Notes: generated by a model from the letters alone, not told the origin. 32,859 bases of DNA from Pyrenochaeta sp. MPI-SDFR-AT-0127 (GCA_020747015.1 JAGTJM010000133.1:1-32859); one strand, 5' to 3'; shown: positions 1-11,616, counted from the first letter of the stretch. A program made the numbers and translations.

Positions 1-55
1 GGGTCTCAATTCATCCTGCTAGCCAGCCTTTCATGCTGACAGTATGTTTTTCTAG

Positions 56-407
56 GCGAACGACGCCGCAGCATGCCTCAAGTACCTCGCCGACAAGGGC
101 GCCCAAGGTATTAACTGCGGCATAGGTCAGGGTCAGTTTAGTATCCAGATGTGCCGCATCGGAAACGCACAAGTCAGCGCATCCAAATCGACAAGCAGTT
201 TCCAGCAAGCAAATTGGTAAGTTTATGAAGGCGCATGTGTCATGTCGTATAGTTTCATTTTGGGTTTGACGAAATTCGTGTAGTAACGACGTTGCTCGTA
301 CCGGCGGCAAGATCTTCGACTCGTGCTGGAGAGCCGATAATACGATCAAGGGAGCTGATCTTTGCATTGGTAATTCTTTGTTTCAGGTTAATATCTTAGG
401 CCCTTGA
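56..407 (+). CDS. Small cysteine-rich secreted protein, 3' end only
   Basis: This is the 3' part of a gene that starts left of the window. Bases 1-55 look like the end of an intron (GCTGAC branch-like site, then TTTTTCTAG). Exon 56-216 reads open from GCG and ends at a strong GTAAGT donor. The intron is 217-283, and the last exon is 284-407 with a TGA stop at 405-407. The 94 visible residues carry six cysteines (AACLKYL, GINCG, QMCRIG, one across the splice junction, DSCW, DLCIG). Cysteine spacing plus a final GKIFDSC...GADLCIGN...V-I stretch resemble, from memory, a common class of fungal small secreted proteins whose function is unknown. The signal peptide would lie outside the window. The exon join is well supported because the split codon restores a cysteine and keeps the frame open. 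The biochemical role is unknown. Confidence 0.6.
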
Positions 408-2714
408 GGATCCGTATGGCACCGTAAAATGCGGAAATTGGGCCTGGAAATGTGCGGTATGGAAGGAATAAAGGCTTGAAATAGTACCGTGAAGTCGGCA
501 ATATGTGCCCAAAATTTTTGGCGGGAGGCAAGGTAGATGCTCTCTATTTTATTTGACTACTGCGCATGGAGCCTCTGTATATATGAATGTAATTCATCCC
601 TAGCTCGTCGACTACTGTTATCACGAAATGCCAAGCTGAATTTTAGAGAATGCTATCCTCGAATTCGCATCGTCACGATAACCTTGATGTGCTTGATCGT
701 GAGGTCTGTAGAAAAAAAATGTGATTATGGAGATTATAGTCTTAGAGCATATATCATAATCGCCACCTGGTAGCTGTTGATACTATTAAGAGTTATTGAT
801 CAAGGAGTAAGTACCAGCTTCTGAATGCAGCCCAAAAGCACCTGTCTAGTACGGTCTCTCACCATTTGACAATACTTACGCCTGGATTGCTGAGTCCTAG
901 ACTTTATTAATCTTCGGCTTGACAGTTAGCACGACCTTCTAACCTGAACGGGCGATCGGCGATTGATTTTGTTCAGTAAGCTGAAGTAAGGCGCTCGTCC
1001 AATCATCCAAGAGCAATTCGTCGGTATTGGTGTTGTCGGAATCGGTGTCAAACTTTAAGTAAGAGATTCCACTACCCTTGCATCCATACGCTTTGGTCCA
1101 GAGCGTCAGTGTATTAGAGACACGCATATTCTAATTACTCCTTACCTTTGATCTCTAAGATCAAGTCATGCAGCCCTAGTGAGATATTTAGTTAAATTAA
1201 CAAAAGCGCCGGGCGGTCGGTCTCTACATAAAAGTCAAGCCAGTACTCCCAGCGGCACACCATATCGAGCACAACAAGCATGTGGAAATGTTCTAGCTGC
1301 GTTATACGTTCCCCAGCAAGTGCATAATTTAGTACACCAAGCAGAAGCCGACACTGTAGCTTGCCAGGATCATCGAGCTCAACGACATATACTGTTGAAG
1401 GCCATTCCAGGAGCGATCATCAAAGACAATCTACCAGTTTCTCCACATGATTCCTTCGTTACCTTCGGGTACAAGATTATCTGGATGTCCTTTGTGCTCT
1501 AATGGTGGAGAGACGACTTCCTTCGGAACTACCGGTGAACCCAAGTCTGGGCGACGAGATCCATCTTACAATACAGATGGCTTAATTTGAAGAATCAAAA
1601 GACAAGATGATTCAACAAGTCTGCTGAGACCTAGCTGCGGTGTAAATGAGTGAGTGATTGTGCGATGAAAGATTGTGGGGCGGCTAGAGCGGGATCATTT
1701 CTCCGAGAGTTAGCGCATTGGTACGTGATTAGAGGATATTCCAAGTTAATAGTTTGCATAAATCTTGAACATGTGTCCAGAAGCTCAGCAAACAACTTAG
1801 CTCACCACGTTAAATTGGAGTGAGTGATCTCCCCTGTCTCTCTAAGGGACGACACATGGACGTGGGCGACGATCTATCCCAGATTTAGCTCCCGCCCAGA
1901 CAAAGGATATACATGACTTGACTGATGCGTCGTAACATGTTGACCGGGCTATGTGTGCTGCTTGCTAAAAGCAGCTGCCCACATTTAGCGGTTTATTACA
2001 AATGCAGAATCAGCAAACGACAAAACCAAAACCAAAGGCGGCGAAGATCAATTCGGCGTATTTGCCTTGTTCTTTAGAATGAAGATGAGATTATCTATAT
2101 GTTCATTGATCCCGGATCGCCTGTTGCCACATGCGACGACATTGAGTGTGCCAGAACACTGATTTTCACTATCGCCTGTCTGGTGATGATGATACTTGAC
2201 ATCTGCTGCGATATCTTTACTATTGGCATAAAGTAGTCTTGAGAGCTCGCGCTCGATAAAATGCTATGGAGGATTCAATATTTGTCATTGAAGTGTGTGA
2301 CACGACAGACGTCTTAATACCAATGAATCATGGGAGGACTACCACCTCCTAATGGATGTCTATAGACCTTTTTATGGCTGAGATACTCATCGTTTGAGAA
2401 TAGTGGCGCTCGGAGCTCGTACGGAGTTTATAAGTGTAGGTATGGTGGCAGCAGAAATTTCCATAGCATAGTGCGTGTCGTTAAGCAGAGATTTGCAAAT
2501 CTGTCGCGGCGTGGGAATAACATCCGAAGAATCGTTTACCGGCGGTAAATTTTGTTCCTCTGGTAAAGTCTCAGTGACTGAGCTCCCCATCACTGGTGTT
2601 GTCACTCAAGACACTGTGAACCCTTTTGTTCCAATTCGTGACTGGGAATGTCACAGTATCGAATGCGGCAGCTGGACTCTAGATGTCTATTATCAGGTTC
2701 TATTGTTTAGTTTC
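408..2714. other. Gene-poor stretch with weak coding-like fragments
   Basis: I see no complete gene here. Two minus-strand fragments look mildly coding-like. The first, 939-1127, has an ATG, runs 62 codons and ends beside a GTTAGA donor-like site with GCTAAC about 15 nt further. The second, at about 1230-1370, is an open frame with several cysteines but no initiating Met. Neither could be joined into a convincing model. The opposed short frames at 2387-2605 and 2475-2723 overlap one another and lack recognisable motifs. The part nearest 2715 is the 3' flank of the receptor gene that follows. Confidence 0.3.
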
Positions 2715-4038
2715 TCATGCTAGAAACTTTCCGTACACTTTTGTTGCATTTCTTGTCTCTTTGCTTTCGATAGTCGTGTCGCTGGCTCCACCAGGACTAC
2801 CTCTTCGTTCCAGCTCCGTAACGTGTCCACGGCCTCTCTCTACTGCGGAAAGCGCCACGCGCTCGCCTAGAACGTTAGAGGTGATGTAACCGGGCAGGCC
2901 TTGCTGTTGCTGCCATGATTCGGAAGGTAAACTTGAGCCTAAAAATCGTTCCTCATCAGACCCAGCACTTTCCCTTCGAGCTCGTGACGTTGTGATTGTA
3001 ACTGATTTTTGAATGGACTGTTGAACCGATGGCTTAAGATCGCTAAGTTGCTGCCCCGACTGCAGCTGGCCTGACTTGTTGGAACGCTTACTCCAGGGCA
3101 GGGCTGAGGCGGAGCGAGTGATCTCAAGAGCTTGCTTCATGAGCGGCCGTAGTGTCGCAATGGAGCCAGCTGCTATGCCCAATCCTACTTCGACCGTGCT
3201 CCAAATGGCAAAGTCCGTCGTTCGGTAGAGGAAGTCGCCTTTGTACCCCTCGAGTGTCTTTGTGTAAGGAAGGCGAATGATGGTTGCTGTCGAACCACTG
3301 TTCGGGAGATTAGAGAGGTTGCTAAGAGGATAGAATGTTGCTCACATCGCTGCCAGCGCGATAACCGAGGCCACCACAACCTTCATGCGCATCTTCATTT
3401 GCAGGTCTTTGACAATGAGGACAGGCAGAAGCGCAAAAGTCCAATCCGCGAACGCATTGAGACCGGAAACGACAAAGGTAAAGTTCATGACTAGCGTCGA
3501 CGACAGGCAGGTACCAGTATGGTTCGGATTTAAATCCCACCAAAATGAGACAGGTCTGCACTGAAAGATGACCACTGAAGTATATGCGACTCCCACGACT
3601 GCTGAGACGGCCATGATCATCCGGATGATCCAGACGTGGATGGGAACGATAGTGATGCGTAAGAGGAAGAAACCAACAGAAATTTTGAGCATACATGTCG
3701 AAAGTGTATAGAACACTTCGCAGAGGAACCAAAAGCGGAGAGCCGTTTGCGCGCTTGCATCTGAGAGTTTTTCGCGGCGTACGCCTGTACCGTTGGCTGC
3801 GCCACCGATCTGGCCCACCAAATATGTCGTAAAGAAGCATAATGTTGCGACCATGGTGTAGTCATCCATGCCGAAGCCCTTTACCATGAAGATTCTATGG
3901 CCCGAATCAGTGACATGTTTTGTGATTTAACATAGATCGTAGATCTCACCTCACATAGCACCGAAGGCCGACGGTGATCCAAGTTAAGACAAAGAATGAG
4001 ATCGCTATAGCTAACACCTGCCCACTTCGATCCTCCAT
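2715..4038 (-). CDS. PTH11-like seven-transmembrane receptor (fungal rhodopsin-domain protein)
   Basis: Three exons on the minus strand: 3950-4038, 3346-3894 and 2715-3297. The introns are 55 nt (3895-3949, GTGAGA...ATAG) and 48 nt (3298-3345, GTGAGC...ACAG). The total is 407 codons and 406 residues, with frames exact across both junctions. The N-terminus has a hydrophobic helix (residues 8-25) followed by LRCYVRIF and GFGMDDYTMV, a hallmark of the fungal PTH11-type rhodopsin family. About seven hydrophobic segments end near residue 263, with the family-typical DFLYRTTDFAIWSTVE and GSIATLRPL stretches before a polar, Ser/Gln/Arg-rich cytosolic tail of about 140 residues. Members are plasma-membrane sensors, some acting in surface recognition before infection. 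The ligand is unknown. There is no CFEM domain. The start ATG at 4038 is followed directly by the first helix, which supports it. Confidence 0.88.
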
Positions 4039-4177
4039 GATCAGTAAAGATTTGGTACAAGTATGGTCAGAATGTGGTTAAGAAGGCGAGGAGAAGGAAT
4101 GGATCAATTTGTGATTGAGCAGCATGTTGTATGTTTTGGACGTTGCCTTCCCCTCGCCCCCCGTCGATCTCTCCTTA

Positions 4178-5047
4178 CAGACGTCTCAGCAGTTCCCGTG
4201 TTTGCTTAGCATTATGAACGCTAGAATCTTGCAAGCAAGAAAACCGAAGCGCTCTGAGCATCCTTGCGGAGGCAACGACAAAGACTGTCACTGGAGCCAG
4301 GGTCTGCGTGGGGCGGAGGGAAGGAGGTTCAGGGTTGAAGATCGGCAACGTGCGTTGCAGGTCTGTCCGTGCCAGGATTGTGGATACTGTCAGTTCAACT
4401 GCCGTGACAGAAATGGCCGCGATGGGTAAGAGCGCAGCGAATGCTTGACTAGGGGAGTCGGGAGCGTTTGCCTACATAGTATGTCAACCACGGCGAGGTT
4501 GGCAGTGATCAGCTGCCACTCCCTCACTCAACAATGTCTGATTCAGCGTTCCTGGTCCAGCTTTGCAAACAACCACGATACCCATGTGTCGCTTACGCTT
4601 CAGCCGGGTAGCTCCGAGCTTCGACCCGACCAACGAGGATTTTAGAATACAAGTTGATGCGATTTAGATACCGGTATCTGCCAACAGCAGTGCGCAACAC
4701 CAGCTTCTATTGCAGACCTCGCATCGCGGTTGCCATCGATTAGGTCTTGGGTCTCCCTCTTCAGGAGTTGTGGAGCGATTTTCTTGTTCCCGCGTGGCGA
4801 TCCCATGTGCACGCAAGGATCCTGACATAGTTTGTCGGCCCAACTACGGCACAACGCGGGTTGTGCTTGGGAGTTTCACCATGCCCTGAGAGGTCCACAC
4901 CCCCAAATCTCTGATGCCGGCGACCGCCCAAAAGAGGCAGTCAAAGCACACGCTAGGATGGAAATACGCGTAAATGGACATGGAGAAGAGCGGATGCGTG
5001 CGAGCCAACATCCGAACGCCTTTCCCATTCGCCGCAGCTGCTCCAAC
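4178..5047 (-). other. Unassigned coding-like open frames without start codons
   Basis: Two minus-strand stretches in the same frame register look translated but have no usable ATG. The stretch 4178-4471 (98 codons) begins after an acceptor-like TATGTAG and contains a hydrophobic run (AFAALLPIAAISVTAVEL) followed by Thr/Pro-rich sequence. The stretch 4847-5047 (67 codons) contains HPLFSMSIYAYFHPSV and FWAVAGIRDLGVW. I cannot place either in a family, and the DNA between them does not yield a joining exon. They may be exons of an unrecognised gene or the remains of one. Bases 4039-4177 are the upstream flank of the receptor gene. Confidence 0.25.
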
Positions 5048-5099
5048 TCATTCTTCATTTGCCTCGGTAGTCACCGGCCTCCCTGCTAATAGGGATATG

Positions 5100-7406
5100 G
5101 AGTTTCAAGCATTTCAGGTTATTGTAGGCAGTATTGGACTAAATTAGTCTGCAACTTAGCCTGCAACAATATTATCAGCTTCACTCAACCCCTTCAAGCT
5201 GTGTCAAAACATCTGTTATGTGAACAAGAACCGTCTAGACTATCACCAACCCACTCCACTCAAACTGTCTGATCAACTATCAAACAACGACAGTTTGATT
5301 CCACTTCCACGGATCTTGCAAGTTCTCCTCCCAAATCGAATGGCACGTCAGACACAATCCGAATCGTCGATGGACAGCTGAACTATTATGCCCTAACATT
5401 TGCAGCTGCAACACAGTGGTATACCTCCAAATACCATTGGATATAAATAATCCATTAGAACTGCGCGTGAGAATTAGGGGTATGTGGCACCTGTTCTTCA
5501 TGTAACCTAACTGTATGGATGCTCCTTTATCAGATCGAGACTTGGGGTTATTGCGCATCAATAGCATTGTCAATGTCTGTCCTAATTTCCACTCTCTGGA
5601 GGGTCTTCGTCTAGAGCGGCATATCCGACTAGTGCTCCTATACTTTTTAGTGGAGCAATGACGTTGACGAGCGAGGCTATCCATCTACTGTGGGTTATGG
5701 TCATAGCTTCATAATCCGTCTGATCTGAGTATACCTTTTCAAAACGATAACAATAAGTTAAGTATATGACCTCCTTCAGCAGCGGTGAGATAATCGCATC
5801 GAACTCCTTTCTTATATTTGACTTGAATCCAAGTAGCTATAGGTGTTTCTTGAGTAGAAAGGTGGATTGTGTCGTAAAATAGTCGAATAGAGGCAGCTCA
5901 TAATGCGGCGCACGGCCAACTGGGAGGTCCTTCTAGTGGTTTCTGACTTCGCTGCACATGAAAAAGTTGAGTGCTAGCCATAAATAATCATTTGGGGTCC
6001 ACTCAGATTAGCACATGAATTCCATTTCGGGTTCTCCGGCTTAGGTTAGATGTTCACCCCTTTCTTGCTCCTATCCGGGTGCCGGCACCGCTTGGCACCG
6101 CTCATGTCTACTCCACATAACGGCTACTAGACCCACCTTCAACGGTGTGCTAGCAGACTACAGGAAGCCGTACCTTAAATTCTCCTCCCATAGCCCTTGC
6201 ACAGAAGTGCGAACCTTCAACAACCTCATAGCCTCCGCCAGTCTTGACATTTCCGTAATGTATCACTCGACACGGTTAACACTCTACCTATATAGCTAGG
6301 CACAGCTTCATAACAATCCACAAAATAATACCGCTTCAGTTCGAGCGATTCATGCCAGTTTGGCTTCCAATCAGGTTGGTGCATCCATTCGCGGAACGTG
6401 GTATGCGGTCTGGTGGAAGTTCCAAGTTGCATGTCTGGTGTTGATGCAGACATCCAGACAGTGGCACTTGTCCAGCGAAGTCCTTCTGGAAAAGATCTCG
6501 AAGTAATTGCAGCGAGCTTGTCTTCTTGAAAGACTCAGGCACGAGAAATCGCCCCTTATAGTGGCAATCCTAATACCGAACTACAGATTCAGGTACGTGA
6601 TACTGACAAGGACGTGAAACGATTTATCATTTACGTGTGAACCATCTCCTCCTTTGACAGGACTAGTTGTCTTTAGTAATACAATTACCTAAAATATCAG
6701 CCACCAGCGCTCTAATACTAGCACACCGCATGGTACATAGACTCAATACTAGCTCTAGCGAGTCTACACACTAAGACGGTTAATATATGGAGGCATCTTC
6801 TAGGATCAGCATTTCAGTGATAGCATAGCCTACTTTGTTTACTCCTAGCCTTACTCATCAATATAATACTTTATCCCGAGGCTTGTTTACCTTATCGTGA
6901 CGGCTTATTGCTTTATGTGCTCGGCGGTGTACCACACACTTTCTAATTTTGTTCACGCATATCTTTAGCCAAACATCGATTATACTGGTATATTGTACGC
7001 TATCTAGGCATTGACAATCTTCTTTGCACACTTCGCCTTCAAGAGCTAACGAGGCGAGCACGCATGTTCACTGGTGGATGACCAGACGCATTCCTCTATA
7101 TCGGCTATTCTCCCGATCCCTTTCTGACCTATGAATACGTCCATGTCATCCTGCTCCACGTGACCAGTAGACAAGAAAACTTTGGCATGGTGCTTTGACA
7201 GAGATGGAGAAAAGGTGAAGACGATCTGGTAGATACGAAATGAGTAGCTGGAAAGGGTCCGTATGCACCACAATGACTAACAGAAACGGTTACGAATACT
7301 CTGGATAAGAAACGAAAGCATACTTTGCTCCCCATTACAATATTCCAATAAGAAGAAAGATAACACCTAAACGAACGCGGTCTCCCATACTTGTGATTCC
7401 CAGCTT
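5100..7406. other. AT-richer gene desert, probable decayed repeat or gene debris
   Basis: No intact gene is visible. By eye the stretch, especially 6600-7070, is richer in A/T and in TA-containing words such as CTA, TAG and TAT than the coding neighbours, and all frames are broken quickly. That is what old sequence hit by repeat-induced point mutation looks like, but I did not count dinucleotides. A 12-bp perfect palindrome (GGTGCCGGCACC) lies near 6078-6089. I see no terminal repeats, reverse transcriptase or transposase motif. The best coding-like remnant is listed separately at 6229-6534. Confidence 0.35.
6229..6534 (-). pseudogene. Possible gene remnant, family unknown
   Basis: A minus-strand frame is open for 102 codons with no Met near its start. 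It includes the segments FPEGLRWTSATVWM, FREWMHQPDWKPNW and LKRYYFVDCYEAVPSY, whose composition (many W, Y, P, aromatic clusters) looks like folded-protein sequence rather than chance. Immediately upstream, a second frame reads KGRFLVPESFKKTSS in a different register, so a frameshift near 6520-6540 would connect them. I do not recognise the family. It is either a decayed gene or a coincidence within AT-rich DNA. Confidence 0.25.
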
Positions 7407-8670
7407 CTACCAGGTCGCATCCTTGTACCACTCGTACATGTCCTTCATAGGATAGGGGTACGGGTAGCATTCTTCGCCAAACGCGCAAACTTGAGCATCC
7501 GAACGATCTGCTCTCTTAACAAACCCGATGGTAGAAGGGCTGCGCTTCTGCTGCAAATCTTCTTGGTTGCCGCTGTTAGTACGGCTGTGCCTCTGCTGCG
7601 AATCTCTTCGCTTGCCAGCTGGAGTTTTGGATTTATCTAGGTGGTCTTTGCCAGGTCCATGAGGCCAGTACTCCCCCCTGGCTAGTTCCTCCGGGGGTGA
7701 TTTCTCATCGTCTGGTAACTCTTGCAATTTTTTGAACTCCTCATCGGTAAGATTGGGTACTTGGATGTATGTGATCTACGAGATTATCAATACCCGTTGG
7801 TGCGCAAGCGCTCCAGGAGGAGGAGGTAGGGGATGTACTAACTTTTGTGACTTTCTTGTCTTCTGCTCGCTTTTCGTCAATCAATGTTGGAAACTCAACC
7901 TGCCACCAGATCCCATCTTCCGGAACATTTGCACGCTCTTGTAAGTTCGTCGTAGTCATCAAGAAAACCTCACCGCTACATTCCGCCGCCATGGCCTTCG
8001 ACATTGACATGAAATATCGTCTTTGACAGCCACTGAACCCCTCATCTATATCCGTCCCCTCAGCGTCCAGGTACGCACATTTGACTTCAGGGGTGGCATC
8101 TAGGTTGTCATGCTTTGGATAGTATTTGCGATCATGCAAATCCTGTGAAATTTAGCAATTCTCGAAAAATTGCATTCGCTTCACGACGACGTACCCAGAT
8201 GGTTTGAAAGTCGCGCTTTTCTTCAGCAGCACCTGCGAGAAGGACATCCCACAAAACGTAATTGGCCGCTCTCTCTGCTGCCACTGAAAGTCTTGAGGTA
8301 TAAAAAAGACATGGAACCGGGCAGTTGTTGGCCTTTGGCTCTCGGGCATCGATCATTTTCTGTATACTTCAGTACCGCGGATAAAGGGTCTAATTGTTTG
8401 GCTACTCACGTCAACGGTAAGTTGGTCCATTGTCCAACATCCCTTTCCGGGCAGTTTACCGCGGCAAGTTGGATCGGGAATCCCAAATTGTGATTGTTTG
8501 GAGACCCCTAGTTGGGTACCCCTAAGCCCCGAAAATTGAAGCTCTGAGATGGGTGCGAGGTCTCTCTTTTCCAGTGGCCATAGTGTAAAGCCGGGTCTCT
8601 CCTCAACGGGGAAGGAGGCAGATAGTTGTATGTAGCTCCAGTACAATAGATACAACAGAACCTGCTTCAT
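7407..8670 (-). CDS. Secreted protein, 364 residues, kexin-processed, function unknown
   Basis: Four minus-strand exons: 8410-8670, 8195-8359, 7843-8142 and 7407-7775. The introns are 50 nt (GTGAGT), 52 nt (GTACGT) and 67 nt (GTTAGT), all phase 0. Summed length is 365 codons including stop. Residues 1-20 form a signal peptide (MKQVLLYLLYWSYIQLSASF), followed by a short pro-segment ending in LEKR at residue 36, a likely kexin cut. The mature part has nine cysteines (69, 78, 100, 104, 164, 181, 197, 339, 345). The core segment MAAECSGEVFLMTTT and the following DGIWWQVEFPTL...KVTKITYIQVPN recall uncharacterised fungal secreted proteins. Residues 255-330 are polar and carry further KR sites (KRR at 297-299, QKR near 320, VKR near 330), ending in an aromatic YPYPYPMKDMYEWY tail. 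A TATA-like element lies 79-85 nt before the ATG. It is an effector-like candidate, but that role is inference. Confidence 0.78.
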
Positions 8671-8748
8671 CCTCGATAGGGATATAATGAGTGCTGAATG
8701 AAAGTAGTGTTTAATTTAAAGGAGAGAGATGAGTGACGAGTAATAGAG

Positions 8749-8755
8749 ATATAAT
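8749..8755 (-). promoter_or_regulatory. TATA-like element of the 7407-8670 gene
   Basis: On the minus strand the sequence reads ATTATAT, 79-85 nt upstream of the ATG at 8670. Position and composition fit a TATA box with a short leader. Confidence 0.4.
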
Positions 8756-9237
8756 ACGTGCTTGTAGCGAATATGAAGAGATTCATCCGAGGTTCTCCAA
8801 CATCTTATATGACCTGATGCTCAGTTTCCGTAGCTGTGCCACAACCGCAGTTGACGAGTAGAGTTTCAGTGTCCGGAATTAGACAAAGACAGGCATGCGT
8901 TCTACGGCGTTTGTACGGCTCTCACGACCTTCTTGCTTCTTCTTGTCTCCATCCCAAGGTCACCTTGTCGCCTAAAAAGCGATCTCTGGAAGGGCCATGT
9001 AATATAGTGAAACTAGCTTGCTCGTTCCAACGTCCATCCTTCCGACGGGTAGTGTACGCCACTCAGTTTCGGTTAGCGCCCTAAGCCTGCCTGGGCTGCG
9101 CTTCGGCATGTTGAAGTACTTGGGGCTTATTATCTCACGTTTGGCATTGTTGGTATTGCGACGTAATTAGAACGTGAGCTATCGTACTCACCGCACACAC
9201 AAACCAAAGCGAGTGTGAGGCAGGTGTGACACTAGCC

Positions 9238-9265
9238 GTATGCGGGCGGGCGCTAGCCCGCATAC
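9238..9265. repeat. Perfect 10-bp inverted repeat (hairpin-forming)
   Basis: The arms GTATGCGGGC (9238-9247) and GCCCGCATAC (9256-9265) are exact reverse complements around an 8-nt spacer. The arms are GC-rich in an otherwise balanced intergenic region. It could be a protein-binding palindrome or the end of a small decayed element. No target-site duplication was noticed. Confidence 0.6.
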
Positions 9266-9773
9266 TGCTCACAACCTGTACATTGCGGCGCTGAAACACG
9301 CTTTGTTCATCGCTCTATACTTTGGCTACTCCTTGTCGACAAACAAGGCCGATACACATGAGATTTGGGTAGCAAACATTGACCTCAGCTTACCGACCTT
9401 TACCTAAAATACGAAGAAGAGGTGTTAGCCAAGAAGTGATTAGTGGCTGCCTAATGCTATGTAGTCGGTGCCTCTCCTACGCTGAGTACCACGCCTCCTA
9501 CGCCTCAAAGACACAACATCGGCCGTTTTTTAATATAGAGATCATGAAACAGGCCCCCGGCTGAATCTTGACATTTACAGCGATAGTATAGCACGTGGAA
9601 ACCGTTGTCATCTAAGCTACACCTGAGGCTTTGCCCACGACTGTTCCCACATAACCCCAACAACAAAAAGGATCGGTTCAAACTGGATCTTCACAGTACA
9701 CATTGCGACTCTCTCTAAAATTCTTGCATATCATAGCTACCATACTAGCACCCGATTTCTGGCAGTGTTAGCG

Positions 9774-10849
9774 ATGTCGGCGAACTCGTTGTGTTTCGAC
9801 GAGGCACTCAAAGCGCGGATAAGTGGCGAGATCGAATTAGAAGAATCTTTGAGGCATATTGTGGCTCATTATGGAGGCTTGAGACACCACGCAGATGCTG
9901 AAGGGCAGAGATTATATATACCGGCAGGCTTCGAAACCGAAGTCAGGGATGTGGTGCTCAGCGAGAACTTTCAACCGCTTGACGACGTTAGTAAGTGTAT
10001 TCTCGCGGCAAAATAATCACTTTTGAGCTGGAATGCTTACAACATGTATTAGATACAGACATCATTTATTCAATCTTCCTAAGTGGATTCCAAGGTGACA
10101 TTGCCGCTGTCCGAAAACTTATCGATTTCTCCAGCATTGGTTCAGAACACTTTCTCCGCCCTCTCATGAGAATCTCAACGGCCGAAGGCAATCCACAGCT
10201 CCTCCGCGTCTGCTTTGAGAACGGCTTCAAGGGCGACCGCTACATTGACTCCGACCTTCTCCTCTTGTATCGTATCCGCAGCAATCCCAGTACGGCATGG
10301 CTCGACGTTCTCTATGATTTCGATTTCCGCCAGTGGCGCACCAATCCCCAGAAGTTAGGCGACTGGCGGACGTGGCATCATTTGCTCTATATGGGAGCTG
10401 ACTGTACCCGCTGGTGGATCGAGCACGGGGGCCGCACACCGAGTGCTCGAGGACTTTTCGAAGATGTTCCGAGATGGCCGGGGGCCCCAACGATACAGGT
10501 TCTGCTAGATCATTTCGGAGTGGACTGGTTCAAAGACTCTGGGACGCTGCAGCTGGCTGTTAAGAACCATGACTTTGAGACTGTGAAGATGCTAGTAGAG
10601 GCTGGAGCGGATGTTAACGAGGTCGTAACTGACTGGCAATGGGACATTCGTGAGCGTCGAGCGGCTCCCTTGGAAGCCCTGCATATGGCAGTGTTTGCGA
10701 AATCTGAAAAGATGATTCGGTATTTGGCGGAGCATGGGGCAAAGCTTACGCGCAAGGCTCTCCATATCTCCGAACCGTACGATACTCTACCGGAGGAATA
10801 CTGGGTCTTCAGAGACCTGGTGGTAGAGCTGGGTGCAATCAAAGACTAA
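9774..10849 (+). CDS. Ankyrin-repeat-type protein, 337 residues
   Basis: Two exons, 9774-9990 and 10053-10849, with a 62-nt intron (GTAAGT donor, GCTTACAAC branch-like site, TATTAG acceptor). The join makes codon AAT and keeps the frame (338 codons with stop). The ATG at 9774 is the first in frame; a GTG three codons earlier is not a likely start in fungi. The best ankyrin unit is at residues 235-262 (GTLQLAVKNHDFETVKMLVE, then AGADVNE). A second, weaker unit is at 279-303 (EALHMAVFAKSEKMIRYLAE, HGAKL). Earlier helical repeats at 75-135 (FLSGFQGDIAAVRKLIDF, AEGNPQLLRVCFENGF) are divergent. It lacks a signal peptide and is presumably cytosolic or nuclear and used for protein binding. The partner is unknown. 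Such short ankyrin genes are abundant and variable in plant-associated fungi. Confidence 0.82.
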
Positions 10850-11616
10850 TCGCCTCTGTGAATCCGCAATCGAACATGGGTGTCTTCGATGCCTTTCAAA
10901 TTGGGGGTAAATATGAGGCCAAGTTGCACAAAATGAATGTATTGTACCATGCATTGCAAAATTTCTATGTCTGTCATGATTTGCTAGATATTCAGAAAGC
11001 TGATTCTATGTATCTTCACTTACACCCACTGAATGCTTTCTACAAGACGACGTGATGACCATAGCTGCACGGAAAGCCCATGATAACCGCCTTAATTCAC
11101 GTGAGAAGTCTGTACCTGCTGCTAGTACTACCAATCGCCACACAGTCTAGTACCTGCTGGTTCACGGCGTAAGGCAGATATATTGCTGGGTACTGATGCG
11201 CTGTGGCTTTAACGGTGGGTCGATCAATTGGGTGTAAGAGTAAGATGGACATGTGAGAGACACGAGTGAAGTTAAAGTTATACGGAGTACAGCCACTGGG
11301 CTGATGCGCAACGTGATGGCGGCACAGCTTCGCGGAGTGCTTATGCTCCCTCGATCGATATCCTCGGGATATGACTGTATATCTTTGGCTACACACGCTA
11401 CCCAGCTAAATGCTGTAGGAAATAACATACATCGAGGCTAGATGCAGCGCCATGTTATTTAACATCCCATTCGCCGGAATTATACCACTCTGAAGTCACA
11501 CACACATCTTTATATCCTCATTCAATCTCTACCCAACACTGAATATACTTGCATCTACCACCAATTTTACTTGCCAACTTCGAATCTCTTCTTTCTTCAA
11601 TCAAACAACCAGCGAA
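10850..11616. other. Intergenic region, promoter of the small secreted protein
   Basis: No gene is supported. The small frames on both strands around 11097-11441 overlap each other and have no motif. The decamer GTACCTGCTG occurs twice near 11112 and 11150. A TATA-like element at 11511-11515 is followed by a pyrimidine-rich leader (CTCATTCAATCTCTACCC and similar), typical of fungal 5' UTRs. Confidence 0.45.
11511..11515 (+). promoter_or_regulatory. TATA-like element of the 116-residue secreted protein gene
   Basis: The sequence TATAT within CTTTATATCC lies 102-106 nt before the ATG at 11617 and precedes a C/T-rich leader. It is a plausible core promoter. Confidence 0.4.

Larger units (their letters stand above)
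8671..9773. other. Divergent intergenic region between secreted-protein and ankyrin genes
   Basis: This region holds the promoters of the minus-strand secreted-protein gene and the plus-strand ankyrin gene. I see no credible coding sequence. The short plus frames at 8836-9084 and 9379-9564 have no motifs. A perfect 10-bp inverted repeat at 9238-9265 is listed separately. Confidence 0.5.
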
